Under the pieces are notes generated by a model that was not told the DNA's origin, did no database searches, and saw only the letters and a list, made by a program, of their open reading frames with translations. Shown here in pieces: positions 1 through 6,491 of a stretch of DNA of 9,180 bases (positions within the stretch are counted from its first letter, which is position 1; each line of letters begins with the position of its first letter). The position numbers were made by a program, and so were the translations under genes. The stretch spans positions 1 through 9,180 of the forward strand of contig CATMRH010000051.1 of NCBI GenBank assembly GCA_950073955.1, given 5' to 3'. This stretch comes from an uncultured archaeon (GTDB taxonomy: Archaea; Thermoproteota; Nitrososphaeria; Nitrososphaerales; Nitrosopumilaceae).

Positions 1-30
1 CTGGAGTTCAGACGTGTGCTCTTCCGATCT
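1..30 (+). other. Illumina TruSeq read-2 adapter left on the contig end (not genomic)
   Basis: These 30 bases match, from memory, the last 30 bases of the standard Illumina TruSeq multiplexing (read 2 / index) adapter, ending in the familiar GCTCTTCCGATCT. The match ends exactly at base 30, and coding sequence that fits ribosomal protein S2 begins at base 31. The base composition is also much richer in G and C than the rest of the window. It is a library artefact at an untrimmed contig end. Any reading frame that starts in it is artificial, including the GTG at 16 that runs in frame into S2. Confidence 0.97.
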
Positions 31-525
31 ATGCTTGATCTAGACATAACATTAGAGAAAATCAAAACCGCAGCCAAATTTATCAATAGATTAGGAACAG
101 ACAAACTCATTGTATGTTCAGGCAGACAATATGCAGAAACACCAATTGAAAAATTCTGTGAGATGTTAGATTCTAAGAAACTTGTTGGAAGATTCATGCC
201 AGGAACTTTGACAAATCCTTCATTGCCATATTACATTGAACCAAAATTAGTCTTAATTTCAGATCCACAAGTTGATGAGCAAGCAATTACAGAAGCAACT
301 AATGCAGGAATTCCGGTCATAGGAATTGCAAATACCGATAACATTACATCAAAACTGGATGTAATTATTCCAGCAAACAATAGAGGAAGAAAAGCTCTAG
401 CAACAGTTTACTGGTTATTGGTACGTCAAATTCTCATTGAAAGAGGAGAACTAAAAGAAGATGAACCAATGAAACTTGAAATCGATGATTTTGAAACAAA
501 GATTATAGAAGAGGAAATCGATTAA
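31..525 (+). CDS. rpsB: 30S ribosomal protein S2 (uS2), 5'-truncated
   Basis: The product is archaeal uS2, a protein of the small ribosomal subunit. The visible 164 residues run from LDLDITLEKIKTAAKF through CSGRQYAETPIEKF, GRFMPGTLTNPSLP, the LVLISDPQVDEQAI and GIPVIGIANTDN strands, and the conserved end block IIPANNRGRKALATVYWLL. This is the middle and C-terminal part of the Rossmann-like S2 fold, followed by an acidic tail. Archaeal S2 is about 200 residues, so roughly the first 40-50 are missing. The break is the contig end: bases 1-30 are adapter, and the ATG at 31 is an internal codon, not the start. In many archaea S2 follows rpoN, rpoK and enolase and is followed by mevalonate-pathway genes, which fits the genes downstream. 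The gap to the next gene is 26 nt. Confidence 0.95.
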   Translation: MLDLDITLEKIKTAAKFINRLGTDKLIVCSGRQYAETPIEKFCEMLDSKKLVGRFMPGTLTNPSLPYYIEPKLVLISDPQVDEQAITEATNAGIPVIGIANTDNITSKLDVIIPANNRGRKALATVYWLLVRQILIERGELKEDEPMKLEIDDFETKIIEEEID

Positions 526-551
526 ATCAATCAAAATTCCAAAGTGTTTAC

Positions 552-1499
552 TTGAAATCTAAAGCTTCTGCGCCAGGGAAAGTTATTCTTTTTGGAGAAC
601 ATTTTGTAGTATATGGGGTAAAAGCAATCCTTTGTGCAATCAACAAGAGAGTTACCGTTACGGCAGAGAAGATTGAAGGAGAGAAAATTTCTATCAAATC
701 AAACATAGGAAATTTAGTTTTAGAACCAAACAAGCCTGTTTCAGAAATTAATTCCCCACTAAAACCATTTTATTATTTAGCAAATAAAATGTTACAATCA
801 CAAAATCAAACCACAGGAATTGAAATTATAGTAGAATCAGACATTCCAATTGGAGTAGGTTTAGGTTCATCATCTGCGTGTTGTGTTGCAGGTGCTGCAG
901 CAATTTCTAGATTATTTGTAGAAACACCCAAAGAAGAAATTCTTAAACTTGCAATTGCAGCTGAAAAAACAATTTTTCAAAACACATCAGGAGCAGATTG
1001 TACTGTTTGTACATATGGAGGCATTATGGAATACGATAAGAAAAATGGATTTACCAAAATAAAATCTGAGCCTGATTTTCATCTAGTAATTGCAAATTCA
1101 AACATAAAACATTCTACAGAATCAGTAGTTGCTGGAGTAAAGCAATTCAAAGAAGAAAATGAGGTGGAATTTTCCAATTTATGTAATGACGAATCAAAGT
1201 TAGTTGAAGATGTTTTGAAGTTATTGAATAATAATAGCATCAAAGAATTGGGTCAAAAAATAATTCAGAATCAAGTGTATCTTGAAACAATTGGAGTTTC
1301 AAATGAAAAATTGAGAAACATGATCCAAGTAGGGCAAAAATCATCATTTGGGGCAAAAATTACAGGGGCAGGTGGAGGTGGATGCATTTTTTCCTTGACA
1401 GATGAATCAAATTTGGAGCATTCCATCAATCAATTCAAAGATAAGAATTACGAATGCTTTTCAGTAAAAATTGATTTCAAAGGACTGGATACTTTTTAA
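552..1499 (+). CDS. mvk: mevalonate kinase (GHMP kinase family)
   Basis: This enzyme phosphorylates mevalonate with ATP in the cytoplasm, the first committed kinase step toward archaeal isoprenoid lipids. The 315-residue length is normal for archaeal mevalonate kinase. GHMP motif 1 is at residues 8-21 (PGKVILFGEHFVVYG, with Lys10). The phosphate-binding motif GLGSSSA is at 103-109, and the glycine-rich motif GAGGGGC is at 272-278. Glu138 and Asp149 keep the 11-residue spacing of the metal-binding Glu and catalytic Asp of the rat enzyme. The loop between them reads FQNTSGAD instead of the usual HGNPSGVD, so the His, Gly and Pro are changed. The start is a TTG at 552; no in-frame ATG lies close upstream, and the GHMP motif needs an N terminus here. 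There is no strong ribosome binding site, only a weak AAGTG. It lies 26 nt after rpsB and 23 nt before the isopentenyl phosphate kinase gene. Another GHMP kinase is possible but less likely given the neighbours. Confidence 0.92.
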   Translation: MKSKASAPGKVILFGEHFVVYGVKAILCAINKRVTVTAEKIEGEKISIKSNIGNLVLEPNKPVSEINSPLKPFYYLANKMLQSQNQTTGIEIIVESDIPIGVGLGSSSACCVAGAAAISRLFVETPKEEILKLAIAAEKTIFQNTSGADCTVCTYGGIMEYDKKNGFTKIKSEPDFHLVIANSNIKHSTESVVAGVKQFKEENEVEFSNLCNDESKLVEDVLKLLNNNSIKELGQKIIQNQVYLETIGVSNEKLRNMIQVGQKSSFGAKITGAGGGGCIFSLTDESNLEHSINQFKDKNYECFSVKIDFKGLDTF

Positions 1500-1522
1500 T
1501 TAACTACACAATTTGGAACAGC

Positions 1523-2275
1523 ATGATTCTAATAAAATTAGGTGGTTCAATTATTACAAATAAAGAAAAACCATTATCAGTTAGAAGAAAAACAATAAAC
1601 AAGCTTGCTAAGAGTTTAAAGAAAATTAATGAACCAATGATTATTGTTCATGGTGGTGGTTCCTATGGACATTATTGGTCTGTAAAATATAATATGCATA
1701 CTAAAGAAAAAAAGTACGACCTTAGAGGAGTTGCAATTGTAAAAAATTCAATGATTGAATTAAACAAGATCATTTTGGATTCATTGTTAAAAAATAAATT
1801 GAATCCATATTGTCTTCCACCAACAGATTTCATGTCAGGAAATAAACCGATTTCAAAAAAAGTTAAAGAGATTGAAAAAATTGCTAAATCAGGCTTAATT
1901 CCAGTCACATACGGAGACGCATTATGGTATGGTCAGAAAAAAACATACATTTTATCGGGTGACAAGGTTATGACTCATCTTGCAAAAATTCTAAGACCAA
2001 GACTTTGTATTTTTGTTCTAAATGAAGATGGATTATATTCTGATCTCAAATCAAAAAAATTAATTTATGAATTAAGAGATAAGCGTTATTTAATTTCAGA
2101 AAACAAGATGGATGTTACTGGTGGAATGACTAGAAAAGTTGAGGAAGCCTTAAAGATTTCAAAAATTGGAATGAATGTTTTTTTTGTAAATGGCAATAAA
2201 CCTGAAAGAATTTTGAAAGCAGTTAGGAACAGGAAATTTAAAGGAACATTATTTAGAGGAAAAAGAAATGTCTGA
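1523..2275 (+). CDS. ipk: isopentenyl phosphate kinase
   Basis: The enzyme phosphorylates isopentenyl phosphate to isopentenyl diphosphate with ATP, the last kinase of the archaeal version of the mevalonate pathway. It belongs to the amino acid kinase fold. The N-terminal ATP-binding strand reads LIKLGGS (Lys5). The block HGGGSYGH at 43-50 carries His50, the residue that marks isopentenyl phosphate kinases within this fold and contacts the transferred phosphate. LSGD at 144-147 and DVTGGMTRKVEEAL at 197-210 (Lys205) complete the nucleotide site. The 250 residues fit the family. The ATG at 1523 places the first strand at the very N terminus as expected. The last 8 bases overlap the start of the isomerase gene, which suggests translational coupling. 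A kinase of this kind is expected where phosphomevalonate is decarboxylated before the second phosphate is added. Confidence 0.94.
   Translation: MILIKLGGSIITNKEKPLSVRRKTINKLAKSLKKINEPMIIVHGGGSYGHYWSVKYNMHTKEKKYDLRGVAIVKNSMIELNKIILDSLLKNKLNPYCLPPTDFMSGNKPISKKVKEIEKIAKSGLIPVTYGDALWYGQKKTYILSGDKVMTHLAKILRPRLCIFVLNEDGLYSDLKSKKLIYELRDKRYLISENKMDVTGGMTRKVEEALKISKIGMNVFFVNGNKPERILKAVRNRKFKGTLFRGKRNV
2255..2260 (+). promoter_or_regulatory. ribosome binding site for the isomerase gene
   Basis: AGAGGA sits 7 nt before the ATG at 2268, inside the last codons of the isopentenyl phosphate kinase gene. It supports ATG 2268 as the start although that start overlaps the upstream gene by 8 nt. Confidence 0.6.
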
Positions 2276-2918
2276 AGAATTTGTAATTTTAGTTGATGAG
2301 AATGACAATCCAATTGGTACTGAAGAAAAAGTAAAGTGTCATTTGCCAGATGGAAAACTACACAGAGCATTTACTGTTTTGTTGTTTGATAAGGATGGCA
2401 ATCTAGTGCTTACAAAACGAGCAAAAGAAAAGATGTTGTGGCCAGGTAATTGGGATGGTACATTTGCAAGTCATCCGAGAGAATCTGAAACTTATGTATC
2501 ATCAGGGGAAAGAAGAATGCCAGAAGAATTAGGAATTGAAGGAAAATTAGATTATTTGCACAAATTTGAGTATCATGTGCCTTACAAAGATGTAGGTTCT
2601 GAAAATGAAATTTGTGGAACATTGATTGGAATAATCGATAAAGATTCAGAACCAAAAGAGATTGAGGGAGAAATAGATGAAATTAAGTGGATTTCTGCAA
2701 AAGAATTACTTTCAGAATTAAAGATAAATTCTCAAATTTATTGTCCTTGGATGCTTATTGCTTTAGAATTACTTGACAAATCTGAGCAATCCATGCTTGA
2801 AAAGCATGGAAACGTCTTATCTACATGGATGAATAGTGAAGTTCGTGAGGGATTGAATGAAGCAATCAAGACTCATCTATCGAAAGACAAGTGGAGATTA
2901 GTAAATGAAAAAAATTAA
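2268..2918 (+). CDS. idi: isopentenyl-diphosphate delta-isomerase, type I (Nudix-like), catalytic Cys replaced by Ala
   Basis: Type I isomerases interconvert IPP and DMAPP, giving the primer for prenyl chain growth. The fold is Nudix-related. Metal ligands of the E. coli enzyme line up: His25 and His32 (CHLPDGKLHRAF), His69 (ASHP), Glu112 and Glu114 (SENE). Also kept are LTKRAKEKMLWPGNWD at 48-63, the Nudix-like helix ERRMPEELGI at 81-90, and Trp161 (YCPW). In E. coli Idi the block is SVCGHP with catalytic Cys67; here it is TFASHP with Ala67. I recall the same alanine in haloarchaeal type I isomerases, so it may be a subfamily trait, but this is memory, not a search. The protein has 216 residues against about 180 in E. 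coli; the extra 45 or so lie at the C terminus (172-216), rich in charged residues and probably helical. Position between the IPP-making kinase and the prenyltransferase argues for isomerase work. It overlaps the next gene by 14 nt. A different Nudix activity cannot be excluded. Confidence 0.85.
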   Translation: MSEEFVILVDENDNPIGTEEKVKCHLPDGKLHRAFTVLLFDKDGNLVLTKRAKEKMLWPGNWDGTFASHPRESETYVSSGERRMPEELGIEGKLDYLHKFEYHVPYKDVGSENEICGTLIGIIDKDSEPKEIEGEIDEIKWISAKELLSELKINSQIYCPWMLIALELLDKSEQSMLEKHGNVLSTWMNSEVREGLNEAIKTHLSKDKWRLVNEKN

Positions 2919-3885
2919 GCATATTGAAAAAAATGCAAAAATAGTAAACAAGTATCTAAATTCAAAACTAAAAGGAAATCCAAAGAAACTCTATGATGCA
3001 GCAGCACATCTGATTGTTCATGGTGGAAAAAGACTTAGACCATACATGGTAATTAGAAGTTGCCAGATTTTAGGAGGAAAAGTTTCCAATGCAATGCCAG
3101 CTGCAAGTGCAGTAGAAATGGTTCATAACTTTACTTTGGTTCATGATGATATCATGGATAATGATGAGATACGTCATGGAGTTCCAACTGTTCATAAAAA
3201 ATTTGGAATGCCAATTGCGATTATTGCTGGTGATGTTTTATTTTCAAAAGCATTTCAAATAATTACTGAATCAAAGTTATCAGCAAATGCCACAACCAAA
3301 TTAGTTTCTAGACTAGCCAAAGCATGTGTAGATATATGTGAAGGTCAGCTGCTTGATGTAAAGATGGCAGACGAAAAGAAAATTCCAACCCAAACAGAGT
3401 ACATTACAATGATTTGTAAAAAAACTGCAGCATTATTTGATGTATCTTGTGCAATGGGAGCTATTTGTGCTACAAACAAATCTAATGACATTTCAAATCT
3501 CTCATCATTTGGAAGAAACTTGGGAATTGCATTTCAGATAACTGATGATCTCATGGGAGTAATGGGAGATCCCAAAGTTACAAAGAAACCTGTTGGAAAT
3601 GATCTTAGAGAAGGTAAAAAATCACTTCCAATTCTAATGGCAATAAAATCAGCTAAAGGCAAAAACAAAAAAACAATTCTAAAGGCATTTGGAAATTCCA
3701 AGGCAACAAGAAATGATCTAAATAAGGCGGTAAATGTGATTCGCTCTCTTGGAATTGAAGAAAATGTTAGAAAGCAGGCTCTAAAATATGCAGAGAAAGC
3801 TGAAAAATCGTTATCAAGATACTCAGGCCCTGCTAAAATAGAACTAATTACATTATTAGATTTTGTAGTAAAGAGAAGTGTATAG
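2905..3885 (+). CDS. idsA: geranylgeranyl diphosphate synthase (trans-isoprenyl diphosphate synthase)
   Basis: The enzyme condenses IPP with allylic diphosphates to make the C20 chain of archaeal membrane lipids. It is an all-helical class I prenyltransferase of 326 residues, the usual length. Landmarks are GKRLRP at 41-46, the first aspartate-rich motif DDIMD at 81-85, KKTAALF at 172-178, and the second aspartate-rich motif QITDDLMG at 211-218 followed by GDPKVTKKPVGNDLREGKKSLP. The residue five places before the first motif is Phe76. In the Sulfolobus GGPP synthase the equivalent Phe sets a C20 product, so a C20 product is predicted rather than farnesyl or longer chains. The ATG at 2905 lies inside the end of the isomerase gene, 14 nt overlap, and GGAG at 2893-2896 lies 8 nt before it, which supports that start. 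The GluRS gene follows after 20 nt. Confidence 0.94.
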   Translation: MKKIKHIEKNAKIVNKYLNSKLKGNPKKLYDAAAHLIVHGGKRLRPYMVIRSCQILGGKVSNAMPAASAVEMVHNFTLVHDDIMDNDEIRHGVPTVHKKFGMPIAIIAGDVLFSKAFQIITESKLSANATTKLVSRLAKACVDICEGQLLDVKMADEKKIPTQTEYITMICKKTAALFDVSCAMGAICATNKSNDISNLSSFGRNLGIAFQITDDLMGVMGDPKVTKKPVGNDLREGKKSLPILMAIKSAKGKNKKTILKAFGNSKATRNDLNKAVNVIRSLGIEENVRKQALKYAEKAEKSLSRYSGPAKIELITLLDFVVKRSV

Positions 3886-3892
3886 TTACAAT

Positions 3893-3901
3893 AGGTAGAT
3901 C
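3893..3901 (+). promoter_or_regulatory. ribosome binding site for gltX
   Basis: AGGTAGATC resembles the archaeal anti-Shine-Dalgarno complement AGGTGATC with one inserted base. It ends 4 nt before the ATG at 3906 and supports that start. Confidence 0.5.
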
Positions 3902-3905
3902 TAGA

Positions 3906-5615
3906 ATGGATGAAGAATTAAAAAAGGAAATTAGAAAAATGGCTCTTCAAAATGCATTTGAGCATGGAGGACAAACTCAAGATAAAATAATTTTGGGAAA
4001 AATTCTTGGAACTAAACCGGAATTTAGAACTAAAGTAAAAGAAATTACAGGAAACATTTCTGAAATTGTTGCTAATGTGAATCAGTTATCATCTGAAGAA
4101 CAGAAAAAAGAAATTGAAGAAAACTTTCCAGAAATTTTAGTACCTAAAGAAAAAATTGAAGGAAGAGTAGGCCTTCCAGAATTAGAAGGTGCAGAACAAG
4201 GAAAAGTTGTTACAAGATTTACTCCTGAACCAAATGGATATCCACACATAGGTCATGCAAAAGCAGTTATCATTAGTTCAGAATATGCAAAGATGTATGG
4301 TGGAAAATTTATTCTAAGAATGGATGATACAAATCCAGAAGTAGAGAGAATGGAGTATCATGCAGCCATCAAAGTTGGGTTAGAATGGTTGGGAATTGAA
4401 TGGGATGAAGAAAAGCAGACTTCAGATGATATGGAAATATTTTATGAGAAATGTATAGAGTTAATCAATTCTGGAAGAGCTTATGTTTGTACTTGTAAAA
4501 GAGACAACATAAGCAAGAACAGAAGAGAAAGAAAAGCATGTAAGTGCAGTATGGGAGATATTGATAAAAATAATAAAAATTGGGAAAAGATGAAAGAAAA
4601 ATTCAAACCTGGTGATGCAATTGTAAGATTCCGTGGAGACATGAAAGCAGATAATGCAGTCATGAGAGATCCAGTATTGTTTAGAATTATTGATGAAAGT
4701 CATTACACGTTAGGCAAAAAATATAGAATTTGGCCTAGCTATGATATGTCAGTAGCAATAGAGGATAGTATTAGTGGAGTCACACATGCATTGCGTTCAA
4801 AAGAATTTGAACTAAGAAAAGAGTTGATTTATGCAATATTAGATGCGTTAAACATGAGAAAACCATACCAGGGATTTTTCTCTAGGTTAGAATTCAAAGG
4901 AATGCCAATGTCAAAAAGACTCATCAAGCCTTTGATTGAAGAAGGTAAGGTTTCATGGTACGATGATCCAAGACTACCAACTCTTGAGGCACTCAAAAGA
5001 AGGGGAATTAGACCTGAAGCCATCAAAAAATTCATCATGTCATTAGGGTTAACCAAAGCAAATACTCTTGCACCATTTGATGCACTTGAAGCATTTAATC
5101 GAAAAGTTGTAGATGCTGAGAGTACAAGATTGTTCATGGTAAGCAATGCAAGAAAATTGACAGTAAAAAATTTACCAATCTCGTCAGTTGAAATTCCTAA
5201 CCACCCAATTAATGACATGGGGAAAAGAAAAATTGAGATTGATGGAAATTTCTATATTTCTGGAGATGATGCGCAAAACATCAAACAAGGAATGCAGATT
5301 AGGCTTTTAGGATTAGGAAATGTTTCCATTACAAAAGAGGGTACAGAATTTGAAGGGGAGTTTATTGGAGATGGAGAAACAACAAACATACTAAAAATTC
5401 AATGGGTTTCACAAAAAACTGCACATGCGATTAAGATGATTATTCCAAAAGTATTATTCAATGGAGAAGAGTTTAACGAAGAAAGTTTGGAAGAATTAGA
5501 TGTTTATACAGAACCACATTATCTACAACTAAAAGAAGGAGAAGAGATTCAATTTGTCAGATTTGGATATTGTAGAAAAGATTCACAGAATCAAGCAATT
5601 TTTACACACAAGTGA
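3906..5615 (+). CDS. gltX: glutamyl-tRNA synthetase, archaeal type
   Basis: This class I aminoacyl-tRNA synthetase attaches glutamate to tRNA(Glu). In archaea, which generally lack GlnRS, the enzyme is normally non-discriminating and also charges tRNA(Gln) for later amidation by GatDE; that part is family knowledge. The protein has 569 residues. An N-terminal helical region (1-95) precedes the catalytic domain, which opens with VVTRFTPEPNGYPHIGHAKA; HIGH is at 114-117. The LRMDDTNPE block is at 137-145. The KMSKS counterpart is MSKRLIKP at 335-342. Cys195, Cys197, Cys212 and Cys214 form two CxC pairs in the insertion after GRAYVCTC and could hold zinc. The C-terminal beta-barrel anticodon domain runs from about 410 to the end, in the archaeal/eukaryotic GlnRS-like form rather than the bacterial helical form. 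The gene lies in the same run as the lipid genes, and its stop codon lies in the ribosome binding site of the next gene. Confidence 0.96.
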   Translation: MDEELKKEIRKMALQNAFEHGGQTQDKIILGKILGTKPEFRTKVKEITGNISEIVANVNQLSSEEQKKEIEENFPEILVPKEKIEGRVGLPELEGAEQGKVVTRFTPEPNGYPHIGHAKAVIISSEYAKMYGGKFILRMDDTNPEVERMEYHAAIKVGLEWLGIEWDEEKQTSDDMEIFYEKCIELINSGRAYVCTCKRDNISKNRRERKACKCSMGDIDKNNKNWEKMKEKFKPGDAIVRFRGDMKADNAVMRDPVLFRIIDESHYTLGKKYRIWPSYDMSVAIEDSISGVTHALRSKEFELRKELIYAILDALNMRKPYQGFFSRLEFKGMPMSKRLIKPLIEEGKVSWYDDPRLPTLEALKRRGIRPEAIKKFIMSLGLTKANTLAPFDALEAFNRKVVDAESTRLFMVSNARKLTVKNLPISSVEIPNHPINDMGKRKIEIDGNFYISGDDAQNIKQGMQIRLLGLGNVSITKEGTEFEGEFIGDGETTNILKIQWVSQKTAHAIKMIIPKVLFNGEEFNEESLEELDVYTEPHYLQLKEGEEIQFVRFGYCRKDSQNQAIFTHK

Positions 5616-5617
5616 TC
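5612..5617 (+). promoter_or_regulatory. ribosome binding site overlapping the gltX stop codon
   Basis: GTGATC is complementary to the archaeal 16S 3' end (GAUCACCUCC) and lies 4 nt before the ATG at 5622. The TGA inside it (5613-5615) is the gltX stop, so termination of GluRS translation and initiation of the hydrolase use the same bases. Confidence 0.55.
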
Positions 5618-5621
5618 AATT

Positions 5622-6491
5622 ATGAAAATAGTACGATTGTTACATGGAAATAATGAAACATACGGTTTTGTTAAAGGTGACAAAGTAGCCACAAAAGACG
5701 AGATTATTTACCAAACAGGAATTCCAATTCCAAACAATGTAAAAGATTTTCTTTTTGATGGGTGGTATGATGAAATTAAAAACAAAATTAAAGATTTGCC
5801 ATATGAAGAAAGTATTTCAAAATTCAAATTATTGTCACCAATCCCAAATCCAAACAAAATAATCTGTTTAGCATTCAACTATACGGACCATGCTGAAGAA
5901 CAAGGACTTCAAGCACCCGAAGATCCTGTCATTGTAATTAAACCACGAACAACACTGACTGGTACTGAGTCAGATATCATATGTCCAGATTTTGTTTCAC
6001 AGCTAGACTATGAAGTGGAACTAGCTTTGATAATTGGAAAAAACTGCAAAAATATCAGCATAGAAGATGCATCAAGTGCAGTTTTTGGATACATGATATT
6101 CAATGATGTCTCAGCGAGAGATATTCAATTCAAAGATAAGCAGTTTACTAGAGGGAAGAGTTTTGATTCATTTGCACCATGTGGACCATGGATTACAACA
6201 GCTGATGAAATCCAAGATGCTCAAAATCTAAAGCTAACAACCAAAATTAACGGAGAACTAAGACAAAATGCTTCTACAAATAAAATGTTCATTAAAATCC
6301 CAGAAATTATTTCAAAAATTTCCAAAGTCATGACTTTGGAGAAAGGGGATATTATTGCTACTGGAACACCAGCAGGTGTAGCATTAAGAAATCCAAATGT
6401 AGAATTTTTGAAAGATGGAGACAGAATTGAGATGGAAATTGAAGGTCTTGGAATTTTAAATAACACAATAAAATTTGTTAAATCAGATTAA
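5622..6491 (+). CDS. fumarylacetoacetate hydrolase (FAH) family protein
   Basis: The protein is a 289-residue soluble member of the FAH superfamily, which hydrolyses or decarboxylates beta-keto acid-like substrates such as acylpyruvates, oxaloacetate or ring-cleavage products. An N-terminal lead domain covers about 1-75. The catalytic domain begins with KIICLAFNYTDHAEE (79-93), giving the usual His90 and nearby Glu. The metal triad is Glu131 and Glu133 in LDYEVELALIIG plus Asp162 in FNDVSARD. RGKSFDSFAPCGPW at 177-190 supplies Lys179, and ATGTPAGV at 246-253 is the family glycine loop. The layout resembles acylpyruvate hydrolase (FAHD1-like) enzymes and the HpaG-type isomerases. The substrate cannot be told from sequence. 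It is 6 nt after gltX and so probably co-transcribed with it, although no link to tRNA charging or lipids is evident. Its stop overlaps that of the convergent gene. Confidence 0.9.
   Translation: MKIVRLLHGNNETYGFVKGDKVATKDEIIYQTGIPIPNNVKDFLFDGWYDEIKNKIKDLPYEESISKFKLLSPIPNPNKIICLAFNYTDHAEEQGLQAPEDPVIVIKPRTTLTGTESDIICPDFVSQLDYEVELALIIGKNCKNISIEDASSAVFGYMIFNDVSARDIQFKDKQFTRGKSFDSFAPCGPWITTADEIQDAQNLKLTTKINGELRQNASTNKMFIKIPEIISKISKVMTLEKGDIIATGTPAGVALRNPNVEFLKDGDRIEMEIEGLGILNNTIKFVKSD

Noticed and set aside
16..30. GTG at 16 as the start codon of S2
   Set aside because: It lies in the adapter. The residues it adds (MLFRS) are encoded by adapter bases, and archaeal S2 has about 40-50 residues before the visible part.
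2086..2370. 94-residue open frame on the minus strand
   Set aside because: It spans the end of the isopentenyl phosphate kinase gene and the start of the isomerase gene, both firmly supported on the plus strand.
4829..5218. 129-residue open frame on the minus strand
   Set aside because: It lies wholly inside gltX in antisense, has no family resemblance and no expression signals; gltX here encodes conserved motifs including MSKRLIKP.
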